A DNA stretch of 64,000 bases, taken from Njordibacter sp028825405 (lineage in GTDB: Bacteria; Pseudomonadota; Gammaproteobacteria; Pseudomonadales; Balneatricaceae). This document shows, piece by piece, positions 16,636 to 25,271 of the stretch. The stretch is taken from positions 1,922,001 to 1,986,000 of the forward strand of contig NZ_CP159829.1 in the NCBI RefSeq assembly GCF_047730065.1. The letters run 5' to 3'. The notes under the pieces were generated by a model. The model did not search any database and had not been told where the DNA came from. It saw only the letters and a list, made by a program, of their open reading frames with translations. Each line of letters opens with the position of its first letter. Within the stretch, counting starts at the first letter, position 1. The translations under genes and the position numbers were made by a program.

Positions 16636-17652
16636 TCACAGGTGATTATCGGGTTGTAACACAATTTTAGCAGCCGCAGCCCGACCATGGTGTAAATCTG
16701 AGAACGCTTGAGCACCCTCACTTAAAGGCCTCACTTGCACCCATTTCAAATCACCTAAGCGTTTATTAGCTAGCATATCCAAGGCCGCCTGCATGTCAGC
16801 TGGGGTATAACAATAATTACCTAGCAGGGTAACTTCTTGTAAGGTTATGCGACGCATATCCAGACCTTCATCACTATTTTGCAGACCCACATGTGACAGG
16901 ATACCTCCAGCCACCACCTGAGCACTGGCCATGGCCCGAGTGACTCCTGCTCCTACGCAATCAAATACAACGTCATAGCCTCTGACATCAGGCACTGCAT
17001 CTGCGCTAGGATCAAATACCCTCGCTACAGCTTGCTGCTCCACTGTTTTTCTACGCAACGCATTGGTTTCTGCCAAGTCAATATGACTACAGCCCTTGGC
17101 AGACAATATTAACGCCGTTAACAAGCCGATAGCGCCACCACCAATGACTAAACAGCGCTGCTCTGACAGAGGCCTGTAACTAATCCTCTCCACCAGAGCT
17201 ACCGCGTGCAAACCTGTGGCCGTGGGCTCTGTTAGGCAGGCCACCCAAGGCTCTACATTTGGCGGCGGTATGAGTAAATTAGCTTCATCAATCACTAAAA
17301 ACTGCGCGTAAGCGCCGGCTAAACGCATGCCAATTATTTCTCGCTTACTGCACAAGTTAGCCCGTCCCGACATACATGGACTGCAATGACCACAGGTCAT
17401 CAACGGATTAATGACCACCTGCTGATCCATAAGGTGGTCTGCACCAGAGACAAGCTTGCCCGCCACCTCATGGCCTAAAATCAGGGGTGGAACACGGCGC
17501 TCATCTAAGCCATGGTAAGCGTGCATGTCGGAGCCACAAATAGCCGTAGCCGCGACTTCAATCAGGGCCTGATTGGGCCCTGGAACTGGCTTATTTTCAT
17601 CGCGGTATTCAACTTCTTGGGTGCCTGTATAAACGAGCGCTTTCATAGTCAT
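16636..17652 (-). CDS. Zinc-dependent alcohol dehydrogenase (MDR family), probable sulfonate-diol enzyme
   Basis: 338 aa medium-chain dehydrogenase. The catalytic zinc site is ICGSDMHAYHG with GHEVAG, structural zinc cysteines are in MTCGHCSPCMSGRANLC, and the NAD(P) Rossmann motif is VIGGGAIGLL. It lies 68 bp downstream of the hpsN-like gene on the same strand, so it is probably cotranscribed. In dihydroxypropanesulfonate (DHPS) clusters, extra dehydrogenases (HpsO/HpsP) interconvert the enantiomers before HpsN acts; this gene is a candidate for such a role. Substrate is not provable from sequence. Confidence 0.82.
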   Translation of the reverse strand: MTMKALVYTGTQEVEYRDENKPVPGPNQALIEVAATAICGSDMHAYHGLDERRVPPLILGHEVAGKLVSGADHLMDQQVVINPLMTCGHCSPCMSGRANLCSKREIIGMRLAGAYAQFLVIDEANLLIPPPNVEPWVACLTEPTATGLHAVALVERISYRPLSEQRCLVIGGGAIGLLTALILSAKGCSHIDLAETNALRRKTVEQQAVARVFDPSADAVPDVRGYDVVFDCVGAGVTRAMASAQVVAGGILSHVGLQNSDEGLDMRRITLQEVTLLGNYCYTPADMQAALDMLANKRLGDLKWVQVRPLSEGAQAFSDLHHGRAAAAKIVLQPDNHL

Positions 17653-17720
17653 AAATAGTCCCTGTTATGCTTCTGATTTTTAACAGTTTTTAATCTTTGG
17701 CAACTTTTAATCTTAATCAC

Positions 17721-19022
17721 TTAATGGCTTAGGTCAAACGTTTCTGTAGGGAAGTATTTGCTCAACCGATCATCACCACTGCGTGCATGACCTTCCATGC
17801 CCTCAAGACGGGAGATACGGGCTGCTGCTGCACCTACTTCGCGATTAGCCTCTTTAGTCATGCGCTGGGTAGTGACGGTTTTAATAAACTTGCCTACAGA
17901 CAAACCGCCTGTATATCGGGCTGCGCCCTTGGTTGGCAGAATATGGTTAGTACCAGAACACTTGTCACCGTAAGTTACTGTGGTTTCTTCACCCACAAAC
18001 AATGAACCATAGTTGTTCAGATTTTCTACCCACCAGTCGAGGTCCTGGCAATGAATTTCTAGATGCTCTGCAGCATATTTGTCACTCACTTCGACCGCTT
18101 CTTCACGACTGCCACACACCACTACTTCGCCATAGTCGGCCCAAGCTGAGCGCGCTGCAGAACGAGAAGGTTCTGGCATAGATTCAATAAGGCCTGGCAC
18201 CAATTCAATGGTTTTACGAGCCACGTCTTCATCTAGGCTAATCAACCATACGGGAGAATCTGGCCCATGTTCTGCCTGTCCCACAAGGTCACTTGCTACG
18301 ATTCTTGGATCTGCTGTATGGTCGGCAATGACTGCTATTTCTGTCGGCCCGGCAAACATATCGATACCCACACGCCCAAATAACATGCGCTTTGCTTCAG
18401 CGACAAATCGATTACCTGGCCCTGCCAATACATCAGCAGGCTGGCCACTAAACAAACCAAACGCCATAGCCGCAATGCCCTGAACTCCGCCTAAAGCAAG
18501 AATAGTATCAGCACCACAATAATCAGCAGTGTACAAAATTGCATCGTTTATACCTGCATCAGGCTTAGGAGGTGAGCAAGCCACCACGTGCTTTACGCCT
18601 GCTGCTTTGGCAGTCGCAACTGACATAATGGCAGAAGCGACATGTGAGTAACGTCCACCTGGAATGTAACAGCCAGCCGTTTGTACTGGAATTTGGCGCT
18701 GTCCTGCCCACAGGCCAGGGGACAGTTCAACCTCAAAGTCAATTAGTGCTTGGCGTTGCTTTTGGGCAAACTTATTAACCCGCTCATGGGCAAAGCGTAT
18801 GTCGTCCTTAACTTGCTGAGACAAACGTGAAGTGGCTTGAGCTATGTCGTCACTAGTGGCGATAATATTGCCGTGATATCCATCTAATTGAGCAGCGTAT
18901 TCGATGCAACGCTGCTCTCCACCAGCCTCTATGGCTGATAACATTTGCGCTACAGTGGCCCGAGTATCATCTTCACCAGTTGCAGAAGACTTTGCCGCTT
19001 TTTTCAAGTAACTAACAGCCAT
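17721..19022 (-). CDS. hpsN: Sulfopropanediol 3-dehydrogenase (histidinol dehydrogenase family)
   Basis: 433 aa NAD-dependent enzyme of the HisD fold. Conserved features are VQTAGCYIPGGRY, the zinc-ligand segments SDLVGQAEHGPDS and AAEHLEIH, and SGTNHILPT near the C-terminus. It is not in a histidine operon, and it matches the HpsN branch that oxidises (S)-DHPS to (R)-sulfolactate in two steps. Neighbours (alcohol dehydrogenase, TRAP sulfonate system, Xsc) support a sulfonate role. No sulfolactate desulfonation genes (suyAB, comC/slc) are in the window, so the rest of the route is elsewhere. A LacI-type operator lies 25 bp upstream of the start. Confidence 0.85.
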   Translation of the reverse strand: MAVSYLKKAAKSSATGEDDTRATVAQMLSAIEAGGEQRCIEYAAQLDGYHGNIIATSDDIAQATSRLSQQVKDDIRFAHERVNKFAQKQRQALIDFEVELSPGLWAGQRQIPVQTAGCYIPGGRYSHVASAIMSVATAKAAGVKHVVACSPPKPDAGINDAILYTADYCGADTILALGGVQGIAAMAFGLFSGQPADVLAGPGNRFVAEAKRMLFGRVGIDMFAGPTEIAVIADHTADPRIVASDLVGQAEHGPDSPVWLISLDEDVARKTIELVPGLIESMPEPSRSAARSAWADYGEVVVCGSREEAVEVSDKYAAEHLEIHCQDLDWWVENLNNYGSLFVGEETTVTYGDKCSGTNHILPTKGAARYTGGLSVGKFIKTVTTQRMTKEANREVGAAAARISRLEGMEGHARSGDDRLSKYFPTETFDLSH

Positions 19023-19046
19023 AATTTGAATCCTTAATGTTTAATT

Positions 19047-19060
19047 TGTATGCGCTTACA
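19047..19060. promoter_or_regulatory. LacI-type operator 1
   Basis: TGTATGCGCTTACA, a near-perfect 14-bp palindrome with a central CG typical of LacI-family sites, 25 bp upstream of the hpsN start. Its centre is 76 bp from operator 2. Confidence 0.7.
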
Positions 19061-19122
19061 TTTATTAACTGCGCCTATACTAGACCATTAAAATGCGACA
19101 AACAAGCACCACCAACAATTTT

Positions 19123-19136
19123 TGTATGCGCATACA
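19123..19136. promoter_or_regulatory. LacI-type operator 2
   Basis: TGTATGCGCATACA, a perfect 14-bp palindrome, just upstream of the chosen start of the divergent LacI-family gene. It shares 13 of 14 bases with operator 1. Confidence 0.75.
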
Positions 19137-19149
19137 TTTTTATACGTGT

Positions 19150-20214
19150 ATGATAACGTATGATCTTAAAACAGCAGCCAATATCTTGAACCTAGCTAAC
19201 AAACCAGCCACCCAAGGCGATGTTGCCAAAGCAGCGGGGGTTTCTACCGCTACTGTATCTCGCGTCATCAATCAGCCTAATTCAGTGCGCGAAGGAATTC
19301 GGTTACAAGTACAGATGGCCATTACAGAATTGGACTATGTAGCTGATGCCGGTGCACGCGCATTGGCAAGCAAACGTTCTCGCTGCATTGGCGCGGTCAT
19401 TCCTACCCTAGCAAACGCTATTTTCGCCGACGGTATTGAGGCCTTTGAAAGCTGTTTAAATCAAGCCGGCTTTAGCTTAATGCTCACCACTTCTGGTTAT
19501 GACTCTCAGCACGAACTCACTCAGGTCAAAACATTAATAGAACGGGGTGTTGACGCAGTAATGCTGGTAGGACTGAATCACGACCCTCTAATTTATAAAC
19601 TACTGCAGCAACGAAATATCCCCTATGTGCTCACTTGGGCATACCAAAGGGATTGTCTGCACCCCTGTGTTGGCTTTAATAATTATGAGGCTGCGAAATT
19701 GCTCCCCTTGCACCTCACGTCTTTGGGGCACCAACGGTTTGCTATTATTAGTGGCATTTCAGAAGCCAACGACCGCGCGTTAGATCGTTTAAATGGCATG
19801 AAAGACGCGTTGTTAGCGCAAGGCATCAGATTATCTAAAGACACTATTATCGAGTGCACTTACAAGATTGAAGCGGGCCGTGAGGCCTGTCGGGCCTTGC
19901 TCAATTTAGCCTCACCACCCACTGCCATTTTGTGCAGCAATGATGTTCTGGCAGCTGGCGCATTATTAGAATGTCAGGCCGGTGGCATAAAGGTTCCAGA
20001 TCAAGTCTCTATTGCAGGTTTTGATGATCTAGCGCTAAGCGCCAATCTAACCCCAAGCCTGACCACCATGCATATTCCTTTCAAACTTATGGGCCAACTT
20101 TCAGCCCAATACCTGATAGACCGATTAGCCGGCACATCACCTCAGGCACAGCAACAGCTGCAAGTAGAACTGCGCTTGAGGAATTCTACTGCAGCCCCAA
20201 ACAATCAGCACTAA
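19150..20214 (+). CDS. LacI-family transcriptional regulator
   Basis: 354 aa from the chosen start. The HTH is TQGDVAKAAGVSTATVSRVINQP near residues 20-42, followed by a periplasmic-binding-protein-like effector domain (CIGAVIPTLANAIFADG..., LTTMHIPF). The frame is open back to an ATG at 19093, but that would put the operator palindrome at 19123 inside the coding region and add residues not seen in the family, so the ATG at 19150 is preferred; no clear ribosome site supports either. It is divergent from hpsN and the alcohol dehydrogenase and probably represses them through the two palindromes between them. Confidence 0.88.
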   Translation: MITYDLKTAANILNLANKPATQGDVAKAAGVSTATVSRVINQPNSVREGIRLQVQMAITELDYVADAGARALASKRSRCIGAVIPTLANAIFADGIEAFESCLNQAGFSLMLTTSGYDSQHELTQVKTLIERGVDAVMLVGLNHDPLIYKLLQQRNIPYVLTWAYQRDCLHPCVGFNNYEAAKLLPLHLTSLGHQRFAIISGISEANDRALDRLNGMKDALLAQGIRLSKDTIIECTYKIEAGREACRALLNLASPPTAILCSNDVLAAGALLECQAGGIKVPDQVSIAGFDDLALSANLTPSLTTMHIPFKLMGQLSAQYLIDRLAGTSPQAQQQLQVELRLRNSTAAPNNQH

Positions 20215-20262
20215 GCCTGCTATTTTGCTCACCTAGAGCCCAATTATTAGGCTATTTTAAAC

Positions 20263-20304
20263 AAAAAAAAGCCTTATTAGGTAGACCCTAATAAGGCTTT
20301 TTTT
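20263..20304. terminator. Bidirectional terminator between lacI-type gene and fhs
   Basis: Perfect hairpin: A-run plus GCCTTATTAGG pairs with CCTAATAAGGC plus T-run, with a 5-nt loop. The T-run on one strand and A-run on the other let it end both converging transcripts. Confidence 0.92.
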
Positions 20305-20319
20305 AAAGCAAATGCAAAC

Positions 20320-22002
20320 TTAGAACAAGCCTACAATTTGACCGTCTTCGTTGATATCGATGACTTCAGCAGCAGGCTTTTTAGGCAGACCTGGCATCGT
20401 CATTACATCGCCTGCAAGCACAACTATAAAGCCCGCACCAGCAGATAAGCGCACTTCACGCAGTGGAATGTTGAACCCTGTTGGACGACCTTTCAAAGCA
20501 GGATCAGTTGAAAAAGAGTACTGGGTCTTAGCCATACAAATAGGCAAGTTTCCATAGCCCGCCGTTTCTAAGGCTGTGAAACTGTCACGAAGCTTTTGAT
20601 CTCCTTCGATGTCATCAGCACCATAGATCTTTTGGGCAACAGTTTTAACTTTGTCCCAAAGAGGCATATCATCTTCGTAAAGGTAGTGAAAGTCGTTTTC
20701 GTGATTTTCTACCAAATCAACGACGGCTTCTGCCAACTCAATGGCGCCTTTGCCACCATCGGCCCAGTGGTTAGCTTCAATGACCTGTACACCAAGGTAA
20801 TCACACTTCGATTGAACCGTCTTCACTTCTGCATCTGTGTCAGTCACAAACTTATTCACTGCTACCACAACAGGCAGACCAAACTGATGGATATTTTCGA
20901 TATGCTTCTTAAGGTTTTCAACTCCTTTCGCCACAGCTTCAAGGTTTTCATTGTTAACGTCCTTAAGAGGCACGCCACCGTGAAGTTTCAGAGCACGAAT
21001 CGTTGCAACGATAACAACAGCACTTGGAGTAATGCCCGCTTTACGGCATTTGATGTCTAAAAACTTCTCCGCACCAAGATCAGCTCCAAAGCCTGCTTCT
21101 GTGACTGTGTAGTCGCTTAACTTCATAGACAAACGCGTTGCTACAACTGAGTTACAGCCATGGGCGATGTTAGCAAATGGACCACCGTGCACGAATGCTG
21201 GCGTGTGCTCAAGGGTTTGCACAAGGTTGGGGCTGAATGCGTCTTTTAACAAAACTGTCATAGCACCATGCACTTTCAAATCACGTGCGGTAACCGGTTT
21301 TTGGTCATAGGTATATCCAACAACGGCGTCACCTAGTTTTTCTTTAAGTTCAGCTAGAGTGTTAGCTAGGCAGAATATAGCCATTACTTCAGAAGCTACG
21401 GTGATGTCAAAACCCGTTTCACGAGGCACACCATGCGCTGGGCCACCACGACCGATAGTGACATTACGCAGGGCCCGATCGTTCATGTCCATGACGCGCT
21501 TCCACGCTATCCGGCGTGGGTCTAGGTTTAAATCATTACCTTGCTGCAGATGGTTATCAATGGCTGCAGACAAAAGGTTGTGGGCTAGGCCAATCGCGTG
21601 AAAGTCACCGGTAAAATGTAAGTTGATGTCTTCCATCGGCACCACTTGGGCGTAACCACCACCTGCAGCGCCACCTTTGACACCGAAACAAGGGCCCAGA
21701 GAAGGTTCACGCAAACACACAGAGGCTTGTTTACCGATTTGATTCAAGGCATCACCCAAACCGATGGTTGTTGTGGTCTTGCCTTCACCTGCTGGAGTAG
21801 GATTAATTGCGGTGACCAAGATTAACTTACCATCCTTCCGGTCTTTGACACTGTTGATGAACTCAGGGCTGATTTTAGCCTTAATTTTGCCATACATTTC
21901 TAAATCATCAACATGGATGTTTAGCTTATCAGCAACTTCTGCAATCGGACGCTTCTCGGCAGCGCGCGCAATGTCGATATCGGACAAATAAGTCTTTGAC
22001 AT
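20320..22002 (-). CDS. fhs: Formate--tetrahydrofolate ligase
   Basis: 560 aa ATP-dependent enzyme making 10-formyl-THF from formate and THF. The P-loop PTPAGEGKTTTTIGLGD (about 68-84) and GCNSVVATRLSMKLSDY and EAGFGADLGAEKF segments are typical, and length is normal. A good ribosome site (AAGG) precedes the start. It is monocistronic, facing the LacI-type gene across a shared terminator. In marine bacteria that consume methylated compounds or sulfonates, Fhs handles C1 units; a link to the demethylation genes about 7 kb to the right is plausible but not shown. Confidence 0.96.
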   Translation of the reverse strand: MSKTYLSDIDIARAAEKRPIAEVADKLNIHVDDLEMYGKIKAKISPEFINSVKDRKDGKLILVTAINPTPAGEGKTTTTIGLGDALNQIGKQASVCLREPSLGPCFGVKGGAAGGGYAQVVPMEDINLHFTGDFHAIGLAHNLLSAAIDNHLQQGNDLNLDPRRIAWKRVMDMNDRALRNVTIGRGGPAHGVPRETGFDITVASEVMAIFCLANTLAELKEKLGDAVVGYTYDQKPVTARDLKVHGAMTVLLKDAFSPNLVQTLEHTPAFVHGGPFANIAHGCNSVVATRLSMKLSDYTVTEAGFGADLGAEKFLDIKCRKAGITPSAVVIVATIRALKLHGGVPLKDVNNENLEAVAKGVENLKKHIENIHQFGLPVVVAVNKFVTDTDAEVKTVQSKCDYLGVQVIEANHWADGGKGAIELAEAVVDLVENHENDFHYLYEDDMPLWDKVKTVAQKIYGADDIEGDQKLRDSFTALETAGYGNLPICMAKTQYSFSTDPALKGRPTGFNIPLREVRLSAGAGFIVVLAGDVMTMPGLPKKPAAEVIDINEDGQIVGLF

Positions 22003-22475
22003 GATTTTACCTTGGAATTTAAATTGAGCCAGTTGGACATCAATATGTGGTTATTTAGTCCGTTCTGCAAAATACATTGGGACATGGTGATGTTGGACGA
22101 AAATCATACGCTTATGTAAATTAACTACATACTTAAACGCGACCTTACGTTAACCTTCAAAACGCTAATCTTGAAGCGTTTAAGAAACACAGTTGACCGA
22201 CCTTTCCGAAAGGAAAAAAAGGCTGCTGTTTGGCTCCATTCTGTTATCGTTTTTAACGCTTTTAACAAGTCATTTACAACCTGACCTCAGGCCCTAGAAA
22301 CACTGGTAAGTTGTACAGCTATTAACCGGTTTTGACTAATATTTCTTCGCTATTGGTTAATATTCAATCGCTATTGACCAACAATTATTCGCATTTAATC
22401 AAGTTTAAGTAAAATCCCTAAGGCATAGTGAGAATCTATTTATGATCCCAATTAACGTCCAGGCAAGATCTTTTT
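22003..22475. other. Divergent control region between fhs and the carnitine-type operon
   Basis: 473 bp without a gene. The right part holds three 21-bp direct repeats (listed separately); the left part presumably carries the fhs promoter. No tRNA or hairpin terminator seen. Confidence 0.6.
22332..22394 (+). promoter_or_regulatory. Three tandem 21-bp direct repeats, candidate AraC-type activator sites
   Basis: Units at 22332-22352, 22353-22373 and 22374-22394 share TTGrytAAtA near their start and TCGC near their end, at an exact 21-bp period (two helical turns). They end 81 bp before the first gene of the operon. Direct-repeat sites at this spacing are typical of AraC-family activators such as the one encoded at 27.2-28.2 kb. 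Confidence 0.7.
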
Positions 22476-23015
22476 ATGGATAACGATATTTACCTCACCA
22501 AACACTTTAGAACATACCAATCAGGTGAAACAATTGATGCTCCTCTGGCCCTTTTTACAGACCACGTGCGTCAAGAGTGGATTGATTACAACGGACATAT
22601 GAGTGAGTCTTTTTACCTTTATGCAATGGGGGAAGCCTCAGATGCCCTTTTTCGTTACGTGGGTATTAATGAAGCTTATCGAGCCTCAGGTTCGTCGTTT
22701 TATACGGTAGAGACGCATATCAACTATTATCAAGAAGCGGCGCAAGATGAGCCGTTAAGGTTTACCACCCAATTATTAGGACTGGACCATAAACGATTGC
22801 ATTTTTTTCACCACATGTATCATGGGCAAACGGGAAACCTGTTGGCAACCACAGAGCAAATGCTCTTGCATGTGGATATGCATTCAGCAACCACTGCACC
22901 CATTCAGGCGCCTGTCTTGTCGGTGTTAGAAAAAATATGGCAAGTCCACAAAGAACTGCCAGCACCCAAACAACAAGGCCGTATAATGGCCGTACCCGCG
23001 AAGAATAAAGCATAA
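22476..23015 (+). CDS. Hotdog-fold acyl-CoA thioesterase (betainyl/carnitinyl-CoA type)
   Basis: 179 aa. A 4-hydroxybenzoyl-CoA thioesterase-like fold with the active-site region VRQEWIDYNGHMSESFYLYAMGEASDALF (Asp-Tyr-Asn-Gly-His), then TVETHINYYQEA and RLHFFHHMYHG. It resembles thioesterases of carnitine catabolism (CdhB type) that hydrolyse betainyl-CoA. It is the first gene of a plus-strand run with an acyl-CoA dehydrogenase, an ADP-forming acyl-CoA synthetase and a CaiD-like hydratase, so it may release carnitine or betaine from CoA. A second, related thioesterase is encoded at 28280-28753. Confidence 0.82.
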   Translation: MDNDIYLTKHFRTYQSGETIDAPLALFTDHVRQEWIDYNGHMSESFYLYAMGEASDALFRYVGINEAYRASGSSFYTVETHINYYQEAAQDEPLRFTTQLLGLDHKRLHFFHHMYHGQTGNLLATTEQMLLHVDMHSATTAPIQAPVLSVLEKIWQVHKELPAPKQQGRIMAVPAKNKA

Positions 23016-23055
23016 TAAACCGTTCCTATATTCATCCTTTAGAGAAGATTAAATC

Positions 23056-24216
23056 ATGGATTTTAGCCTGACCAACGAACAGAAAATGATTATCGACACC
23101 CTTAAAACTTTTGTCGAACAAGAGCTTTACCCTCATGAAATGGAGGTCGAAAAAACCAATCAAATTCGGCCCGAACTGGTGGCGCAGATAAAGCAAAAGG
23201 CTCTAGACCTGGGCCTTTATGCGGCCAATATGCCTGAAGAGCACGGTGGTGCAGGCCTAGATACTTTGACGCTTTGTTTGATGGAACGCGAGTTAGGCCG
23301 AGCTAATTTTGGCTTACAATACATTGTTGCACGCCCCAGTAATATTTTGTTGGCCTGTAAGGGTGACCAAATTGAAAACTACTTGCTGGCCAGCATCCGC
23401 GGTGACAAGGTCGATTGTTTGGCCATGACAGAGCCAAATGCAGGTTCTGATGTTCGTTCGATGCAATGTCGAGCTGAGCGGAATGGTGATACGTTTGTTA
23501 TCAATGGCACCAAACACTTTATCAGCCACGCTGATGCGGCTGATTTTGTCATTTTATTTGCCGCCAGTGGCGTCGAGCAAACATCCCGTGGACCAAAGAA
23601 GAAAATCACCAGTTTTCTAATCGACAAAGGCACATCTGGTTTTACCGTTGAGTCAGGCTACAACAGTGTGTCTCATCGTGGTTACCATAATAGTATCTTA
23701 AACTTTGACAACTGCCGCGTGCACGAGTCTCAAGTTTTAGGGGAGGAACATCACGGTTTTGATGTGGCCAATGAATGGCTAGGAGCCACTCGCCTGTCAG
23801 TTGCTGCCATGTGTTTAGGCCGCGCTGAACGCGCCTTAGAAATTGCCACCCAGTGGGCTGCCACACGCAAACAATTTGGCCAAAGCGTGGGTAAGTTTCA
23901 AGGTGTGTCTTTTAAGTTGGCCGACATGGCCACAGAACTTAAAGCAGCTGAGTTACTTACCATGTATGCGGCTTGGAAAGACTGCAGTGGGGAGATGACC
24001 GATGCAGATGCCGCTATGGCAAAACTAAAAGCCACTGAAATGCTAGCCATGGTGTCTGATGAAGCCATACAAATATTAGGCGGCATGGGATTAATGGACG
24101 AATTACCACTTGAGCGGATCTGGCGTGACCACCGCGTAGAACGGATCTGGGATGGCACTAGTGAAATTCAACGTCATATCATCTCACGCGCCATGTTGCG
24201 GCCTTTAGAAGAATAA
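23056..24216 (+). CDS. Acyl-CoA dehydrogenase, probable gamma-butyrobetainyl-CoA dehydrogenase
   Basis: 386 aa FAD enzyme. An N-terminal helical domain precedes CLAMTEPNAGSDVRSMQCRA (FAD/substrate signature), a beta domain, and a C-terminal domain with RKQFGQSVGKFQGVSFKLADMA and IQILGGMGLMDELPLERIWRDHRVERIWDGTSEIQ. Between a CoA thioesterase and a CoA ligase and upstream of a CaiD-like hydratase, it would dehydrogenate gamma-butyrobetainyl-CoA to crotonobetainyl-CoA, or the reverse as CaiA does. Substrate is inferred from neighbours. Confidence 0.88.
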   Translation: MDFSLTNEQKMIIDTLKTFVEQELYPHEMEVEKTNQIRPELVAQIKQKALDLGLYAANMPEEHGGAGLDTLTLCLMERELGRANFGLQYIVARPSNILLACKGDQIENYLLASIRGDKVDCLAMTEPNAGSDVRSMQCRAERNGDTFVINGTKHFISHADAADFVILFAASGVEQTSRGPKKKITSFLIDKGTSGFTVESGYNSVSHRGYHNSILNFDNCRVHESQVLGEEHHGFDVANEWLGATRLSVAAMCLGRAERALEIATQWAATRKQFGQSVGKFQGVSFKLADMATELKAAELLTMYAAWKDCSGEMTDADAAMAKLKATEMLAMVSDEAIQILGGMGLMDELPLERIWRDHRVERIWDGTSEIQRHIISRAMLRPLEE

Positions 24217-24234
24217 CTTGGCGTTAACATCAGT

Positions 24235-25248
24235 ATGATTAATAAACAGCGATTACGGCGTTTACTGGCGCCAAAATCCATTGCCGTATTCGGCAGTCGC
24301 GGCGCTGATTTTGCAATTCGAGAAAGCTTAGCCATGGGGTTTGAGGGACCAATTTGGTCTGTTCATCCGCAACGAGAACAATTAATGGGCATTAAATGCC
24401 TTCAATCAGTGACGGATTTACCCCAAGCGCCCGATGCCGCCTATGTGGCGGTCAATGCCGAAAGTGCCATCACCACTGTAGCCCAACTCAATGAAATGGG
24501 TGCCGGTGGTGCCCTACTTTATGCCTCTGGGTTCAGTGAACTGAGCGATAAGTTAAAAACAGTGGGCCTAGATCGGCAACAGCGTTTGATCGCCGCTGCA
24601 GGTGACATGCCTATTATTGGCCCCAACTGTTATGGTGTCATCAACGCCTTGGATAGGGCTGTATTATGGCCTGATCAACACGGTTGCCAACCCGTCGACA
24701 AAGGGGTGGGCATTATTACCCAAAGTGGCAACATTGGTCTCAACATGACCATGCAAAAAGTGGGTTTACCCATCGCCTATATGTTTACGATGGGCAACCA
24801 AGCTCAAGTGGACATTGCCAACGTAATAGATGCCATGTTGGATGATCCTCGAGTCAGTGCCATTGGATTGCACATTGAGGGCATCCCTGATTTGGTAGCC
24901 TTTGACGCTGCTGCACGTCGTGCTTTGTCTCTCAAAATACCCATCGTTGCGATTAAAACAGGTCGCACGCCAGCCGCAGCTAAAATAGCGCTGTCCCATA
25001 CCAGTTCCCTAACCGGTGCTGACAGTCTTTTTGACGCATTGTTTACTCGTTTAGGTATCGCTCGCGTTGACACTGTGCCCGAGTTTTTAGAGACTTTAAA
25101 ACTGTTAAGTCTATTGGGCCCGTTGGCGCACAAAAATATTGCTTCCATGAGTTGCTCAGGTGGAGAGGCAGGCATGATGGCAGACCTGATTGAGGGTCGT
25201 GAGATTGTGTTTGGAGCTATTACACCGGCCCAAAAAAGGTCACATTAG
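24235..25248 (+). CDS. ADP-forming acyl-CoA synthetase, N-terminal part (broken or frameshifted gene)
   Basis: 337 aa. CoA-binding Rossmann domain (about 8-130: SIAVFGSRGADFAIRESLAMGFEGPIWSVHP, GPNCYGVIN) and succinyl-CoA-ligase-like domain with the phosphohistidine loop region IALSHTSSLTGAD. The family's single chain is about 700 aa, and here the reading frame stops at 25246 just after SGGEAGMMAD, right after an A6 run (25232-25237). The missing C-terminal half follows in the -1 frame. Together they should form one enzyme activating a carboxylate (probably a betaine) with CoA and ATP. Confidence 0.8.
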   Translation: MINKQRLRRLLAPKSIAVFGSRGADFAIRESLAMGFEGPIWSVHPQREQLMGIKCLQSVTDLPQAPDAAYVAVNAESAITTVAQLNEMGAGGALLYASGFSELSDKLKTVGLDRQQRLIAAAGDMPIIGPNCYGVINALDRAVLWPDQHGCQPVDKGVGIITQSGNIGLNMTMQKVGLPIAYMFTMGNQAQVDIANVIDAMLDDPRVSAIGLHIEGIPDLVAFDAAARRALSLKIPIVAIKTGRTPAAAKIALSHTSSLTGADSLFDALFTRLGIARVDTVPEFLETLKLLSLLGPLAHKNIASMSCSGGEAGMMADLIEGREIVFGAITPAQKRSH

Positions 25249-25260
25249 CGACCTTCTCTA
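25225..25260 (+). other. Frameshift/slippage site in acyl-CoA synthetase gene
   Basis: The two halves of the synthetase are joined by a -1 shift at CCCAAAAAAGG (A6 at 25232-25237). Reading AAG GTC ACA TTA in the new frame continues through SNGEQVDNPLDY, which is the expected linker of this protein family. The cause could be a lost A (mutation or sequencing error in a homopolymer) or slippage. Confidence 0.75.
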
Positions 25261-25271
25261 ACGGTGAACAG

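Noticed and set aside
19093..19149. N-terminal extension of the LacI-family protein
   Set aside because: It would include the operator palindrome at 19123-19136 and residues unlike the family's N-terminus.
20596..21060. 154-aa open frame antisense to fhs
   Set aside because: It is a shadow of the highly conserved fhs coding sequence; composition does not suggest a real protein.
25232..25238. Canonical dnaX-type programmed -1 slippery heptamer (A AAA AAG)
   Set aside because: The bases are present, but the zero frame reads CAA AAA AGG, not the X XXY YYZ phase needed for tandem slippage; simple homopolymer error or single-tRNA/polymerase slippage is more likely.
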